Source of the DNA: Nocardia vinacea
Lineage (GTDB): Bacteria > Actinomycetota > Actinomycetes > Mycobacteriales > Mycobacteriaceae
DNA: 64,000 nt
Reading direction: 5' to 3'
Assembly: GCF_035920345.1 (NCBI RefSeq)
Contig: NZ_CP109149.1
Span: 4,836,001-4,900,000, forward strand
The number at the start of each line of letters is the position of its first letter. The stretch's first letter is position 1. The position numbers and the translations under genes are program-made. Below, one piece after another: positions 6,753-14,743 of this stretch. The notes beneath the pieces were generated by a model. It saw nothing but the letters and a program-made list of their open reading frames with translations, had not been told where the DNA came from and made no database searches.

Positions 6753-8720
6753 TCAGTAGATGTAGACCACCGCGTTTTCACCGCCGGTGCAGGTAACCAA
6801 TTGTCCGTCGGCGACGCAGTTCATTGTGTAGCTCCGGCCGGTGACTGGACTTGCCGCCACTACCGAGCGCGATGAGCGCGAGACGTTCGTGGCGGCGGAT
6901 TCGGCGTAGGCCTTGCGAACCGCTTCCGCGAAACCGCAGCTGGTGACCGAGGATCCGGTAGCCGACTGGGTGAAGCTGCCTGCGACGGGTTGGCCGTTCG
7001 TGCAGTTCGTCGCGCCCGCGGGCAGGGTGACCGAGGTGGGTGCGGCCTTGGTGGTCGAGGTCGACGGCGACGTGGTCGAACCGCCGGCGGTGCCGATGGC
7101 GGCCGTCGTGGTCACCTGCGCACCCGCCTGCACATTCGCATCCCCGGATTTACCGGAGCCGAGCACCTGCCAGCCGATGGCACCGCCGACCGCAAGCACC
7201 ACGATGACGAAGACGGTAACCATGATCGGCAACATGACCGATCGATCCCGCTGATACGGATCCGCGGGATCCTGCGCGTAGTAATCATTTTCGTAGTCGG
7301 GTTCGGCATAGCCCTGCGGCGAATACTCGGCCGGTTGCGGCGACGGCCGGTACGGGTTGGGCGCCGCATGGGCGGGACCTCGCGGCGGCTCGAATGGCGG
7401 TGTGCCGGAGAAGGGTTCCGGCAACGGGACCCGGCGCGTTTCCGGAGCGGACGAATCCTGTTGCGCGCCATACTGTTCTGGATACTGCCGCGCCGGGTAT
7501 CGAGCCTCCGGGTACCCCGCTTCGGGGTAATGCGACTCCGGATACCGCTGAGTCGTCGGAGCCGCCGGATCACCCGGGTACCGCGGTGACGGCAAGTGCT
7601 GTGGAAACTCCGGTGGCGACTCCTCGTACAAATGCGCATCCGGAAACGGCCGCACCGGCCGACCGGGCGACCCGAACGGCGGACCGGCGGGCTGCTGCGG
7701 CGGCAACGGCGTGAACTGCAGATCGGCGGGCGAGACCACCGTCGGCCCGGTCGGATGGATCACCGCCGGAATCGTTCCCGTCGACTCCGCGGGCGACGCC
7801 GGACTGCGGTGCACCACAGCCTGATCCGACGGCCCGCGCGACGGATCGGGCGGCCGCACGATCAAGGTCGGCGTATTCGCTGCGGGCGCGGTGCCGAGTG
7901 CGGCCCTGGCCGCGCGCGCCAGATCCGTCGCGGTCGGGAAACGATCGGCGGCCTCCTTGGCCATGCCGCGGGCGATCACCTCGTCCATCGCCGCGGGAAC
8001 TCCCGGTCGCTGCACGCTCGGTCGCGGCGGCGCCTCGGTGAGGTGCGACCGGATCAGCAGACTCATGCTCCCGGCCGGGAACGGTGTTGCCCCGGTTAGG
8101 CATTCGTGCAGTACACAGGCGAGTGAGTAGATATCGGCGCGCCCGGTAACCGGTCCGGAATCGAATCGCTCGGGGGCCATGTAGGTGTAGGAGCCGATGG
8201 CCGTACCCGCCTGGGTGACCGCGCTGTCGCCCTCGATATGGGCGATGCCGAAGTCGACCAGGTAGGCGAAATCCGCCTCGGTGACCAGGATGTTGGCCGG
8301 TTTCACATCGCGGTGCACGAGACCGTCGGCGTGCGCGGCGTCCAAACCGGCCGCGATCTGCTCGATGATGCCGATCGCACGCTCGGCGCTCATCGGCCCC
8401 TGATTGCGCAGGATCTCACGCAGATCGGTGCCGGGCACCAGCCGCATATCGATGAACAGCACACCGTCGATCACGCCCCAGTCGTGGATCGGGATGATGT
8501 GCGGTTCGGCCAGCCGGGCCGCCGCCTGCGATTCGCGACGGAAGCGCACCTGGTAGACCGGGTCCCTGGCGAGTTCGTCGGACAGCAGTTTGACCGCGAC
8601 CACGCGGTCCTTCACCGTGTCGTACGCCTCGTAGACCTCGCCCATACCCCCTTTGCCGAGCAGCGCTCTGAGCTCATACGGCCCGAACCGACTGCCGACT
8701 CTCCATCCAGGTCCGTCCAC
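6753..8720 (-). CDS. Membrane Ser/Thr protein kinase (PknE/PknF type)
   Basis: A 655-residue protein. GTG 8720 is chosen because GGAGGAG sits 7 bp upstream; a TTG at 8747 and ATG at 8738 are also open. The Hanks kinase domain (about 1-270) has the glycine loop LLGKGGMGEVYEAYD, the catalytic lysine in VVAVKLL, HRDVKPAN and DFGIAH, so it should be active. A Pro/Tyr-rich cytoplasmic linker (about 280-490) includes repeats of the form YPE-x-x-YPEA. One membrane helix follows (about 495-520), then an extracellular Thr/Ser-rich stalk and a small domain with four Cys residues, probably two disulfides. It lies just before a response regulator/histidine kinase pair on the same strand, suggesting shared envelope sensing. 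No partner is visible in sequence. Confidence 0.9.
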   Translation of the reverse strand: MDGPGWRVGSRFGPYELRALLGKGGMGEVYEAYDTVKDRVVAVKLLSDELARDPVYQVRFRRESQAAARLAEPHIIPIHDWGVIDGVLFIDMRLVPGTDLREILRNQGPMSAERAIGIIEQIAAGLDAAHADGLVHRDVKPANILVTEADFAYLVDFGIAHIEGDSAVTQAGTAIGSYTYMAPERFDSGPVTGRADIYSLACVLHECLTGATPFPAGSMSLLIRSHLTEAPPRPSVQRPGVPAAMDEVIARGMAKEAADRFPTATDLARAARAALGTAPAANTPTLIVRPPDPSRGPSDQAVVHRSPASPAESTGTIPAVIHPTGPTVVSPADLQFTPLPPQQPAGPPFGSPGRPVRPFPDAHLYEESPPEFPQHLPSPRYPGDPAAPTTQRYPESHYPEAGYPEARYPARQYPEQYGAQQDSSAPETRRVPLPEPFSGTPPFEPPRGPAHAAPNPYRPSPQPAEYSPQGYAEPDYENDYYAQDPADPYQRDRSVMLPIMVTVFVIVVLAVGGAIGWQVLGSGKSGDANVQAGAQVTTTAAIGTAGGSTTSPSTSTTKAAPTSVTLPAGATNCTNGQPVAGSFTQSATGSSVTSCGFAEAVRKAYAESAATNVSRSSRSVVAASPVTGRSYTMNCVADGQLVTCTGGENAVVYIY

Positions 8721-8792
8721 CCCGTCACTCCTCCACATCCCGGGCAAAGATCGCCCATCACCAGCTCCGGGTATGCGCGATCCGGCTGCCCG

Positions 8793-9488
8793 TCAGCCTG
8801 TGGATTGTCCTGGTGCGACCACCCCGTGGTCAAACGCAAACACGATCGCGGCAGCCCGATCCCGCAGCTCCAGTTTGCCGAATATATGTCCGACATGGCT
8901 CTTGACGGTGACTTCCGAGATCCCGAGATCTCGTGCGATCTCGGCATTGACGCGCCCACGCCCGATCAATTCGAGCACCTCGTACTCGCGTGCCGTGAGT
9001 TCGGAGAGTCGGCTGGCGTCGCGAGTGACGGCAGGGCGAACCGTACGGTATGCGGAGAGCACTCGACCGGTGACCGACGGGTCCAGCCAGGCCCCGCCGA
9101 CGGCAACCGTGCGGACGGCCCGGATGAGATCCTCGGCGGGCGAATCCTTCAGGATGAATCCGGCCGCCCCGGCCCGCAGCGCACCCGACAGCAGCTGGTC
9201 GTCGTCGAAGGTGGTGAGCACCAGCACCGGCGGCGCACCGTCGCGCGCACGCAGCATGCGGGTCGCGTCGATGCCGCCGACGCGCTTCATGCGCAGATCC
9301 ATCAGCACGACATCGGGTCGGTTGGCCGCGATCGCGGCGGGCACTTCATCGCCGTCGGCACATTCGATGACCACGAAACCGTCGCGCCGCCGCAGGATGC
9401 GCCGCAGCCCGCCGCGGACGAGTTCCTGATCGTCGACGACCAGCACGGTGACCGTCTTCTCGCCACCGGCCGCAGCCCCTGTCGTCAC
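8793..9488 (-). CDS. NarL/FixJ-type response regulator
   Basis: A 231-residue regulator. The receiver domain (about 13-130) has the acidic pair in VVDDQE, the phospho-acceptor Asp in VVLMDLRM, the Thr of LVLTTFDDD and the Lys of ILKDSPAED. The C-terminal LuxR HTH reads LTAREYEVLELIGRGRVNAEIARDLGISEVTVKSHVGHIFGKL. Its GTG start overlaps the stop of the histidine kinase by four bases (GTGA), so the two are translationally coupled. A perfect 18-bp palindrome upstream of the kinase gene (10916-10933) is a plausible binding site. Confidence 0.92.
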   Translation of the reverse strand: MTTGAAAGGEKTVTVLVVDDQELVRGGLRRILRRRDGFVVIECADGDEVPAAIAANRPDVVLMDLRMKRVGGIDATRMLRARDGAPPVLVLTTFDDDQLLSGALRAGAAGFILKDSPAEDLIRAVRTVAVGGAWLDPSVTGRVLSAYRTVRPAVTRDASRLSELTAREYEVLELIGRGRVNAEIARDLGISEVTVKSHVGHIFGKLELRDRAAAIVFAFDHGVVAPGQSTG

Positions 9489-10858
9489 GCGCCCTCCCCC
9501 ACCGCACCGTCGCGCCGCATGTCACGCACGGCACTCGCGGCCCCGTGGATCACGTCGGGCAGACCGCACGACATCGACCAGGCCCGCGCGCCGCTGAGCG
9601 GGAATTCGGCTCGCACCATCCAGCCGTCGTCGTAGGGACCGGTCTTGATGCGGCCACCGAGCAGTTCGGCGCGCTGGCGCATACCTGACAGTCCCATCCC
9701 GCCGCCCAGATCCGGCGGCAATCCCTTGGGCAGCGAATTGTTCACGATGAGCCGGGCCACCGACGAGTCCACCTCCAACAGCACGGTCGCGGTCGCGCCG
9801 GGCGCGTGTTTGATCACATTGGCCAGGGACTCCTGGCCGATCCGATAGAGCGCGAGCCCGACCGCTGCGGATACCGCGGACAGATCCTCGGTACGGGTGT
9901 ATCGAACATCCAATCCTGCCCCGGCGAAATCACCGACCAGATCATCGATATCGCGGATGCCGGGCTCCGGAACGAGTTTGGACGGCCGGGCATCGAGCAG
10001 ACCGATGGTTCGGCGGATATCGGCCATAGCCTGCCTGCCGAGTCGCTCGGCATCGACCAGTGCGTCTACCGCTTCGTCCACGTCGCGGTCGGTCTGCAGC
10101 GCGTGCCGGGCGGCGGTCAGATGCAGCAGGGTGATGCTCAGCGAATGCGCGATGACATCGTGCACCTCGCGGGCGATCCGGCTGCGCTCCGCGTCGGCGG
10201 CGCGTTCGGCCCGGATCTGCTGACTCTCGCGTTCCTGATAGAGGAATTTGCGCTGGTACTGCAGCATCACGCCGACCAGCCAGCCGAGCGCGATCCCGAC
10301 GATGTACATCTGCAGGCCCTGCAATCGCTGACCCGACACGCTCCACATCAGGTGACCGGCGGCGTCGAAGGCCATCAACTCGAGCACCGCGACAACCGCG
10401 AACAAGGCGCTGAAACGTTTTCGCACGATGGCCGCGACCTCGCCCACCATCACCACCAGGATGAACGGCGAGAAGTCGGACGACACCGGCTGGGTGAGCA
10501 TGATCGCCGTCGCGACCAGGCCGGAGACCGCGAGCAGAATCGGGCTCGGCGTCACACCGAAGAAGCAGAACAGCGGCACCGAGAGGAAGACCAGGACGAG
10601 CGCCAGAATCGGCAGCGCGGTCGGAAAATATTCGTGCCGCTGAACGACCGCGCCGACACCGACCACCAGCAGAGCCGCATCGGCGCTGATCATTACCGAG
10701 GGCGGGTAGTCGAACGGCAACTCTTCGAGATTGCGGCGCAAGACCGCGACCGGGTTGCGTACGAAGGCAACGAACCGATCCCGGACGCGCCCACTCTCGC
10801 GGAACGGTATCGCCGGTTGGGCGCCCGCCGACGACGCGATGGCGTGGGTCACATCCAT
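9485..10858 (-). CDS. Sensor histidine kinase (HisKA_3 / HPK7)
   Basis: A 457-residue kinase. The N-terminal half carries about four to six hydrophobic segments (SADAALLVVGVGAVV, ALPILALVLVFLSVPLFCFFG, MYIVGIALGWLVGVMLQY). The HisKA_3 box EVHDVIAHSLSITLLHL contains the phospho-His. The HATPase region shows IGQESLANVIKHAPGA (N box) and GGGMGLSGMRQRAELLGG (G box). There is no large extracellular domain, so it probably senses membrane state, as in DesK/LiaS-like systems. It is the first gene of a two-gene operon with the response regulator. Confidence 0.9.
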   Translation of the reverse strand: MDVTHAIASSAGAQPAIPFRESGRVRDRFVAFVRNPVAVLRRNLEELPFDYPPSVMISADAALLVVGVGAVVQRHEYFPTALPILALVLVFLSVPLFCFFGVTPSPILLAVSGLVATAIMLTQPVSSDFSPFILVVMVGEVAAIVRKRFSALFAVVAVLELMAFDAAGHLMWSVSGQRLQGLQMYIVGIALGWLVGVMLQYQRKFLYQERESQQIRAERAADAERSRIAREVHDVIAHSLSITLLHLTAARHALQTDRDVDEAVDALVDAERLGRQAMADIRRTIGLLDARPSKLVPEPGIRDIDDLVGDFAGAGLDVRYTRTEDLSAVSAAVGLALYRIGQESLANVIKHAPGATATVLLEVDSSVARLIVNNSLPKGLPPDLGGGMGLSGMRQRAELLGGRIKTGPYDDGWMVRAEFPLSGARAWSMSCGLPDVIHGAASAVRDMRRDGAVGEGA

Positions 10859-10915
10859 CCTGTAAGGCTAACCGCCAGGTCGGGGCCGGTGCATCGTGCT
10901 CGGAGCGGGCCGCGG

Positions 10916-10933
10916 CTCCTACCGCGGTAGGAG
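10916..10933. promoter_or_regulatory. Perfect 18-bp palindrome upstream of two-component operon
   Basis: CTCCTACCGCGGTAGGAG lies in the divergent gap between the histidine kinase start (10858) and the small gene at 11017. Its symmetry and position suit a dimeric regulator, such as the NarL-type protein encoded next door. Confidence 0.6.
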
Positions 10934-11016
10934 ATCGATTCGCGTCCCTGGCACGAAGACACCGTATTTCGTTGTCCGTAGCGTGAGATCTACCAAAACA
11001 CGGAAGGGCATATGCC

Positions 11017-11406
11017 ATGTCCGATCATTTCGAGCGACCTGCAAGCAATCGCTACGGCCATCATTTCGAGCGACACAACAGTCGCAATGGATGGGAAGAT
11101 CATCACCGTCGAACCGAGATCGTGCGCACCGTGCTCACCCGCGCGGCTATCGATCCGGCCAGTCCCGACCTGTTCGCGGAGATCCCGGAACTGGACCGGT
11201 TGTTCGGCGGAGCGGAGGGCCTCTTGCTCGCGTTGCGATATCGGTGGAATATCCATCTCGACGCGAAATTGGACCAGGCGCTGGTGCAGGGCCAATCCGC
11301 GGTCGAGGCCTATCTCGAACTCGCCGCCGAACAACCGGTCCTGCGCGCCGTGCTCGACGCGCAATATCGCCGCCGAGTTCAGGCAACCGAGGCGATGGCG
11401 CGGTAG
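11017..11406 (+). CDS. Small conserved protein of unknown function
   Basis: A 129-residue protein starting at ATG 11017 with GGAAGG upstream. It is soluble with no signal peptide. The first 35 residues are His/Arg/Asn-rich (RYGHHFERHNSRNGWEDHHRR) and the rest is predicted helical (LDQALVQGQSAVEAYLELAAEQPVLRAVLD). I recognise no family. It is divergent from the two-component operon and 74 bp upstream of the ABC exporter genes, so it could be the first gene of that operon. Confidence 0.6.
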   Translation: MSDHFERPASNRYGHHFERHNSRNGWEDHHRRTEIVRTVLTRAAIDPASPDLFAEIPELDRLFGGAEGLLLALRYRWNIHLDAKLDQALVQGQSAVEAYLELAAEQPVLRAVLDAQYRRRVQATEAMAR

Positions 11407-11480
11407 CGCGCCGGTGCGACACTGCGGTGCGACACAATCGACCGAGATCGAATAGTTGAGAAAGAGGGTGGGGGACCGCC

Positions 11481-12197
11481 ATGTCGGACCAGGCCATGCT
11501 GGAACTGACGGATATCACCAAGGAATATCGCGTCGGCGAACAGGCGGTACGCGCACTGGACGGCATCAGCCTGCGCATCGAATCCGGTGAATTCACCTCG
11601 ATCATCGGGCCGTCCGGCTCGGGTAAGAGCACGCTGTTGCATCTGCTCGGCGCACTCGATACCCCCGACTCCGGGTCGATCCGCTTTCGGGGTGAGGAGA
11701 TCGGCGGCCTCGACGACGAGCGGCAGTCCGAATTCCGCCGCCACCGTGTCGGTTTCATCTTCCAGTTCTTCAATCTGCTGCCGACCCTCACCGCTTGGGA
11801 AAATGTCGCGATTCCGAAGCTGTTGGACGGCACCGGATTGCGTAAGGCCAAGCCGCGCGCACTGGAACTGCTCGACCTGGTCGGGCTGAGCGAGCGGGCA
11901 GCCCATCGGCCCGCCGAATTGTCCGGCGGTCAGATGCAGCGCGTCGCGGTGGCGCGGGCATTGATCATGGATCCGCCGCTCATCCTGGCCGACGAACCGA
12001 CCGGCAATCTGGATTCCAAGACCGGTGCGTCCGTCCTGAAACTGCTCGGCGATATTGCGGGCAACGGAAATTCGGTGGTGATGGTGACCCACGATATGGG
12101 CGCCGTCGAATACTGCGACCGGGTGATCACGTTGCGCGACGGGCAGATCGGCTCCAATGACAAGGTCGATATCGCCACGCGGACGGTGCGCGCATGA
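11481..12197 (+). CDS. ABC transporter ATP-binding protein, MacB/LolD type
   Basis: A 238-residue ATPase. Walker A is GPSGSGKST, the Q loop is IFQFFNLL, the signature is [15 protein letters not shown], Walker B is [12 protein letters not shown] and the switch His is in VMVTHD. The GNLDS sequence after Walker B places it with LolD/MacB/FtsE-like type VII systems. GGGGGA precedes ATG 11481. It overlaps the permease gene by four bases (ATGA), so the pair forms one transporter. Relatives move lipoproteins, peptides or antibiotics, or transmit mechanical force, rather than importing nutrients. Confidence 0.95.
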   Translation: MSDQAMLELTDITKEYRVGEQAVRALDGISLRIESGEFTSIIGPSGSGKSTLLHLLGALDTPDSGSIRFRGEEIGGLDDERQSEFRRHRVGFIFQFFNLLPTLTAWENVAIPKLLDGTGLRKAKPRALELLDLVGLSERAAHRPAELSGGQMQRVAVARALIMDPPLILADEPTGNLDSKTGASVLKLLGDIAGNGNSVVMVTHDMGAVEYCDRVITLRDGQIGSNDKVDIATRTVRA

Positions 12198-14686
12198 TCG
12201 GCGCGGCATGGGATCGGCTGCGGCTGTTCAATATCGGTGAACTGCTCGCCCACCGCGGCCGCACCCTCATGTCACTGACGGTGATGTCCATCTCGGCATC
12301 GCTGCTGGTCGCGGTGTTCAGCATCTCCGGTTCGGTCACCGGTTCGGTGGACCGGCTCACCCGCAGTCTCGGCGGCAAGGCGGTATTGGAGGTCACCGGG
12401 ATCACCGACGCGGGATTCGATCAGCAGGAACTGCAACGCATCGCGACCACACCCGGCGTCGACAAGGCGGTGCCGATGTTGCGCGCGCAGGTCGGATCGG
12501 GCGCCGATAAGGCGCTGCTGATCGGCGCCGACACCAGCATTACCGCACTCGGCAGCGATCTGGGCGGGCCGATGGCCGCGCAGGCGAGCAAATTGCTCGG
12601 CGTGCCGAACGGTGTCCTGGTCGGATCCGGGATGGGACGCGCCGAGGGGGAACAGTTCGCGCTCGGTTCTGGAACCGTCACTGTCGCAGCGGTTCTCGAC
12701 AAGAAGACCTCCAAGCAGCTCAACGGTGGCCACATCATTGCCGCCCCGCTCGGGCTCACGCAGAAACTCACCGACCGCGTCGGGCGGCTGGACTCGATTC
12801 AGATCATCGCGGCCGATGGCACCGATGTCGGCCAGTTGCGCGAGACGCTGACCAAGGTGGTCGACGGACGCGCCGTGGTCGCCGATCCCGGGCTGCGCAC
12901 CGCACAGGCCGGTGGCGCCATCCAGATCGTGCGGTACTCGACGCTCATGGCCTCGGCGGCCGCCCTTATCGTCTCGGCATTCCTGATCTACAACGCGATG
13001 AGTATGGCGGTAGCCCAGCGCAGGCCGGTGTTGTCCATGCTGCGGGCGATCGGCGGCAAACGCGGGCCGATGGTGCGTGATCTGCTGGTCGAGGCGGCGC
13101 TGCTCGGCGTGCTCGGCGGGCTGGGTGGCGCGGTGGTCGGCGCCGCCATGGGTGGTGTCGCGATCGACAAACTTCCCACCGCCATCATGCAATCGGTGGA
13201 GGCGCGCACCGAATATATGGTGCCCGGGTACGCGATTCCGGTGGCGATCGGCGCCTGCGTGGTGGCCAGTGTGCTGGCGGCCGCCATCGCGGCGCGCCAG
13301 GTGTACAAGGTCGAACCGATCGAGGCGCTGGCGCCGGTGGGGGTGGCGCGCACCGATACGACGAGTGCGGCACTGCGCTGGACCTCGATCGTGCTCGGCG
13401 TCGGCCTCATCGTCGGCGCGATCGTCATTGCCGAGGCCGATCTGGGCCGCATGTCGCTGGCGTCGATCTCGATGTCGTTCGCCGGGGCGGTGACGCTGTG
13501 CTTCGCTGCCACCGGACCGATCGTGCGGGCCGCCGCGGCAATCGCCGGACGCTTCGGCGCGCCGGGCACGCTCGGGGCCACCACCGTCGAACGCGCACCG
13601 CGGCGGGTCTGGGCCACCGCGATGACGGTGATGATCGGCGTAGCCGCCACCGTCGCGATGGGCGGGGGCTCGCGCAATATGGTCGATTCGGCCACCGCCT
13701 CCTTCGCGGGCTTCAGCGACACCGATCTGTTCGTCAGCACCAGCTCGATGGAGCAGTTCCCGACGGGTCCGTTGCTGCCCAATGGATTACGCGAGAAGAT
13801 CGCCGAGGTGCCCGGGGTCGAGGAGGTCGGGCCCGCGCAGATGGCCTTCGCCACCCTCGGCACCGGGCGGGTGATGTTGCAGGGGTATCCGAGCGACGCG
13901 GACGAATCCGAGACCGGCTCGGTAAGTCGAGAAGTCATGGTCCACTTGGCCGCCGGGGACGGCGTGGCGATATCTCGGGATGTCGCGCGATCGCTCGGCG
14001 TCGACGCAGGGGCCGAATTGACCCTGCCGACCCCGACCGGCAACCACACCGTGCGGGTGCTGGACGTGATTCCGTATATCTCGGCCATCTCGGGTGTGGT
14101 CGTGATGAATCTCGACCAGATGCGCGCGTGGTATCAGCGACCGGGAGAAACCGTGCTCGCGGTGCATTTCCAACCGGGCGTGGACAAGTCGGCGGTGCAG
14201 GCTGCCGTGCGGCGCGTGGTGCCCGCGGATATCCACGTCGACACCGGCGCGCAGGCGGTCGTCGCCATCTCCTCCAGCCTGCGGCAGGGTTCGGCGATCA
14301 GCTACGCCATTCTGTGGATCGTGGTGTTGGTGGCCACCGTGGCACTGCTGAACACCCTGATGCTCTCGGTCCTGGAACGCCGCCGCGAACTCGGCGTACT
14401 GCGGGCCATGGGCACCAGCCGCAAATTCCTGCTGCGCTCGGTGCTCGCCGAGGCCGTCGGCATCGGATTCATCGGCGCGGCAATAGGTCTCGCGGTCGGC
14501 GCGGCGATCCAGTATCTGGCGACCGTCGCCGTCGGGCGCGCGCTGACAATCGACATCACGTACCAGCCGAGCCCGATGCTGCTGGTATACGGCACCGTCG
14601 CACTGGCATTGGCGCTGCTCGGATCGATCCCGCCCGCGTTGCGTGCGGCCCGGATGCCGATCGTGGAGGCGTTGGCGGTCGACTGA
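12194..14686 (+). CDS. ABC transporter permease, FtsX/MacB family
   Basis: An 830-residue permease. An N-terminal helix (about 20-45) is followed by a large extracytoplasmic MacB_PCD-like domain (about 50-240) and a first FtsX domain with three helices (about 255-380). A second extracytoplasmic domain (about 480-670) and a final three-helix FtsX block (about 700-820) complete it. Conserved FtsX features include [21 protein letters not shown] and [17 protein letters not shown]. The duplicated layout is the usual actinobacterial single-chain form. It works with the ATPase at 11481. Nearby histidine kinase genes fit an envelope-stress or antimicrobial-efflux role, though the substrate is not evident. 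A strong hairpin follows its stop. Confidence 0.92.
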   Translation: MIGAAWDRLRLFNIGELLAHRGRTLMSLTVMSISASLLVAVFSISGSVTGSVDRLTRSLGGKAVLEVTGITDAGFDQQELQRIATTPGVDKAVPMLRAQVGSGADKALLIGADTSITALGSDLGGPMAAQASKLLGVPNGVLVGSGMGRAEGEQFALGSGTVTVAAVLDKKTSKQLNGGHIIAAPLGLTQKLTDRVGRLDSIQIIAADGTDVGQLRETLTKVVDGRAVVADPGLRTAQAGGAIQIVRYSTLMASAAALIVSAFLIYNAMSMAVAQRRPVLSMLRAIGGKRGPMVRDLLVEAALLGVLGGLGGAVVGAAMGGVAIDKLPTAIMQSVEARTEYMVPGYAIPVAIGACVVASVLAAAIAARQVYKVEPIEALAPVGVARTDTTSAALRWTSIVLGVGLIVGAIVIAEADLGRMSLASISMSFAGAVTLCFAATGPIVRAAAAIAGRFGAPGTLGATTVERAPRRVWATAMTVMIGVAATVAMGGGSRNMVDSATASFAGFSDTDLFVSTSSMEQFPTGPLLPNGLREKIAEVPGVEEVGPAQMAFATLGTGRVMLQGYPSDADESETGSVSREVMVHLAAGDGVAISRDVARSLGVDAGAELTLPTPTGNHTVRVLDVIPYISAISGVVVMNLDQMRAWYQRPGETVLAVHFQPGVDKSAVQAAVRRVVPADIHVDTGAQAVVAISSSLRQGSAISYAILWIVVLVATVALLNTLMLSVLERRRELGVLRAMGTSRKFLLRSVLAEAVGIGFIGAAIGLAVGAAIQYLATVAVGRALTIDITYQPSPMLLVYGTVALALALLGSIPPALRAARMPIVEALAVD

Positions 14687-14691
14687 GTTCG

Positions 14692-14724
14692 ATCGGGCTG
14701 CCGCATCACATGCGACAGCCCGAT
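14692..14724. terminator. Bidirectional terminator between ABC permease and kinase gene
   Basis: ATCGGGCTG-C-CGCAT pairs with ATGCG-A-CAGCCCGAT around a CAC loop, a 14-bp stem with one internal mismatch. TGGTTTGTT follows on the plus strand. It sits between two convergent stops (14686 and 14744) and can serve both. Confidence 0.85.
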
Positions 14725-14743
14725 TGGTTTGTTCGGCAAGCGA

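Noticed and set aside
10990..11364. 124-codon minus-strand frame opposite the small gene at 11017
   Set aside because: The plus-strand frame has a ribosome-binding site and better codon pattern; the minus frame lacks both.
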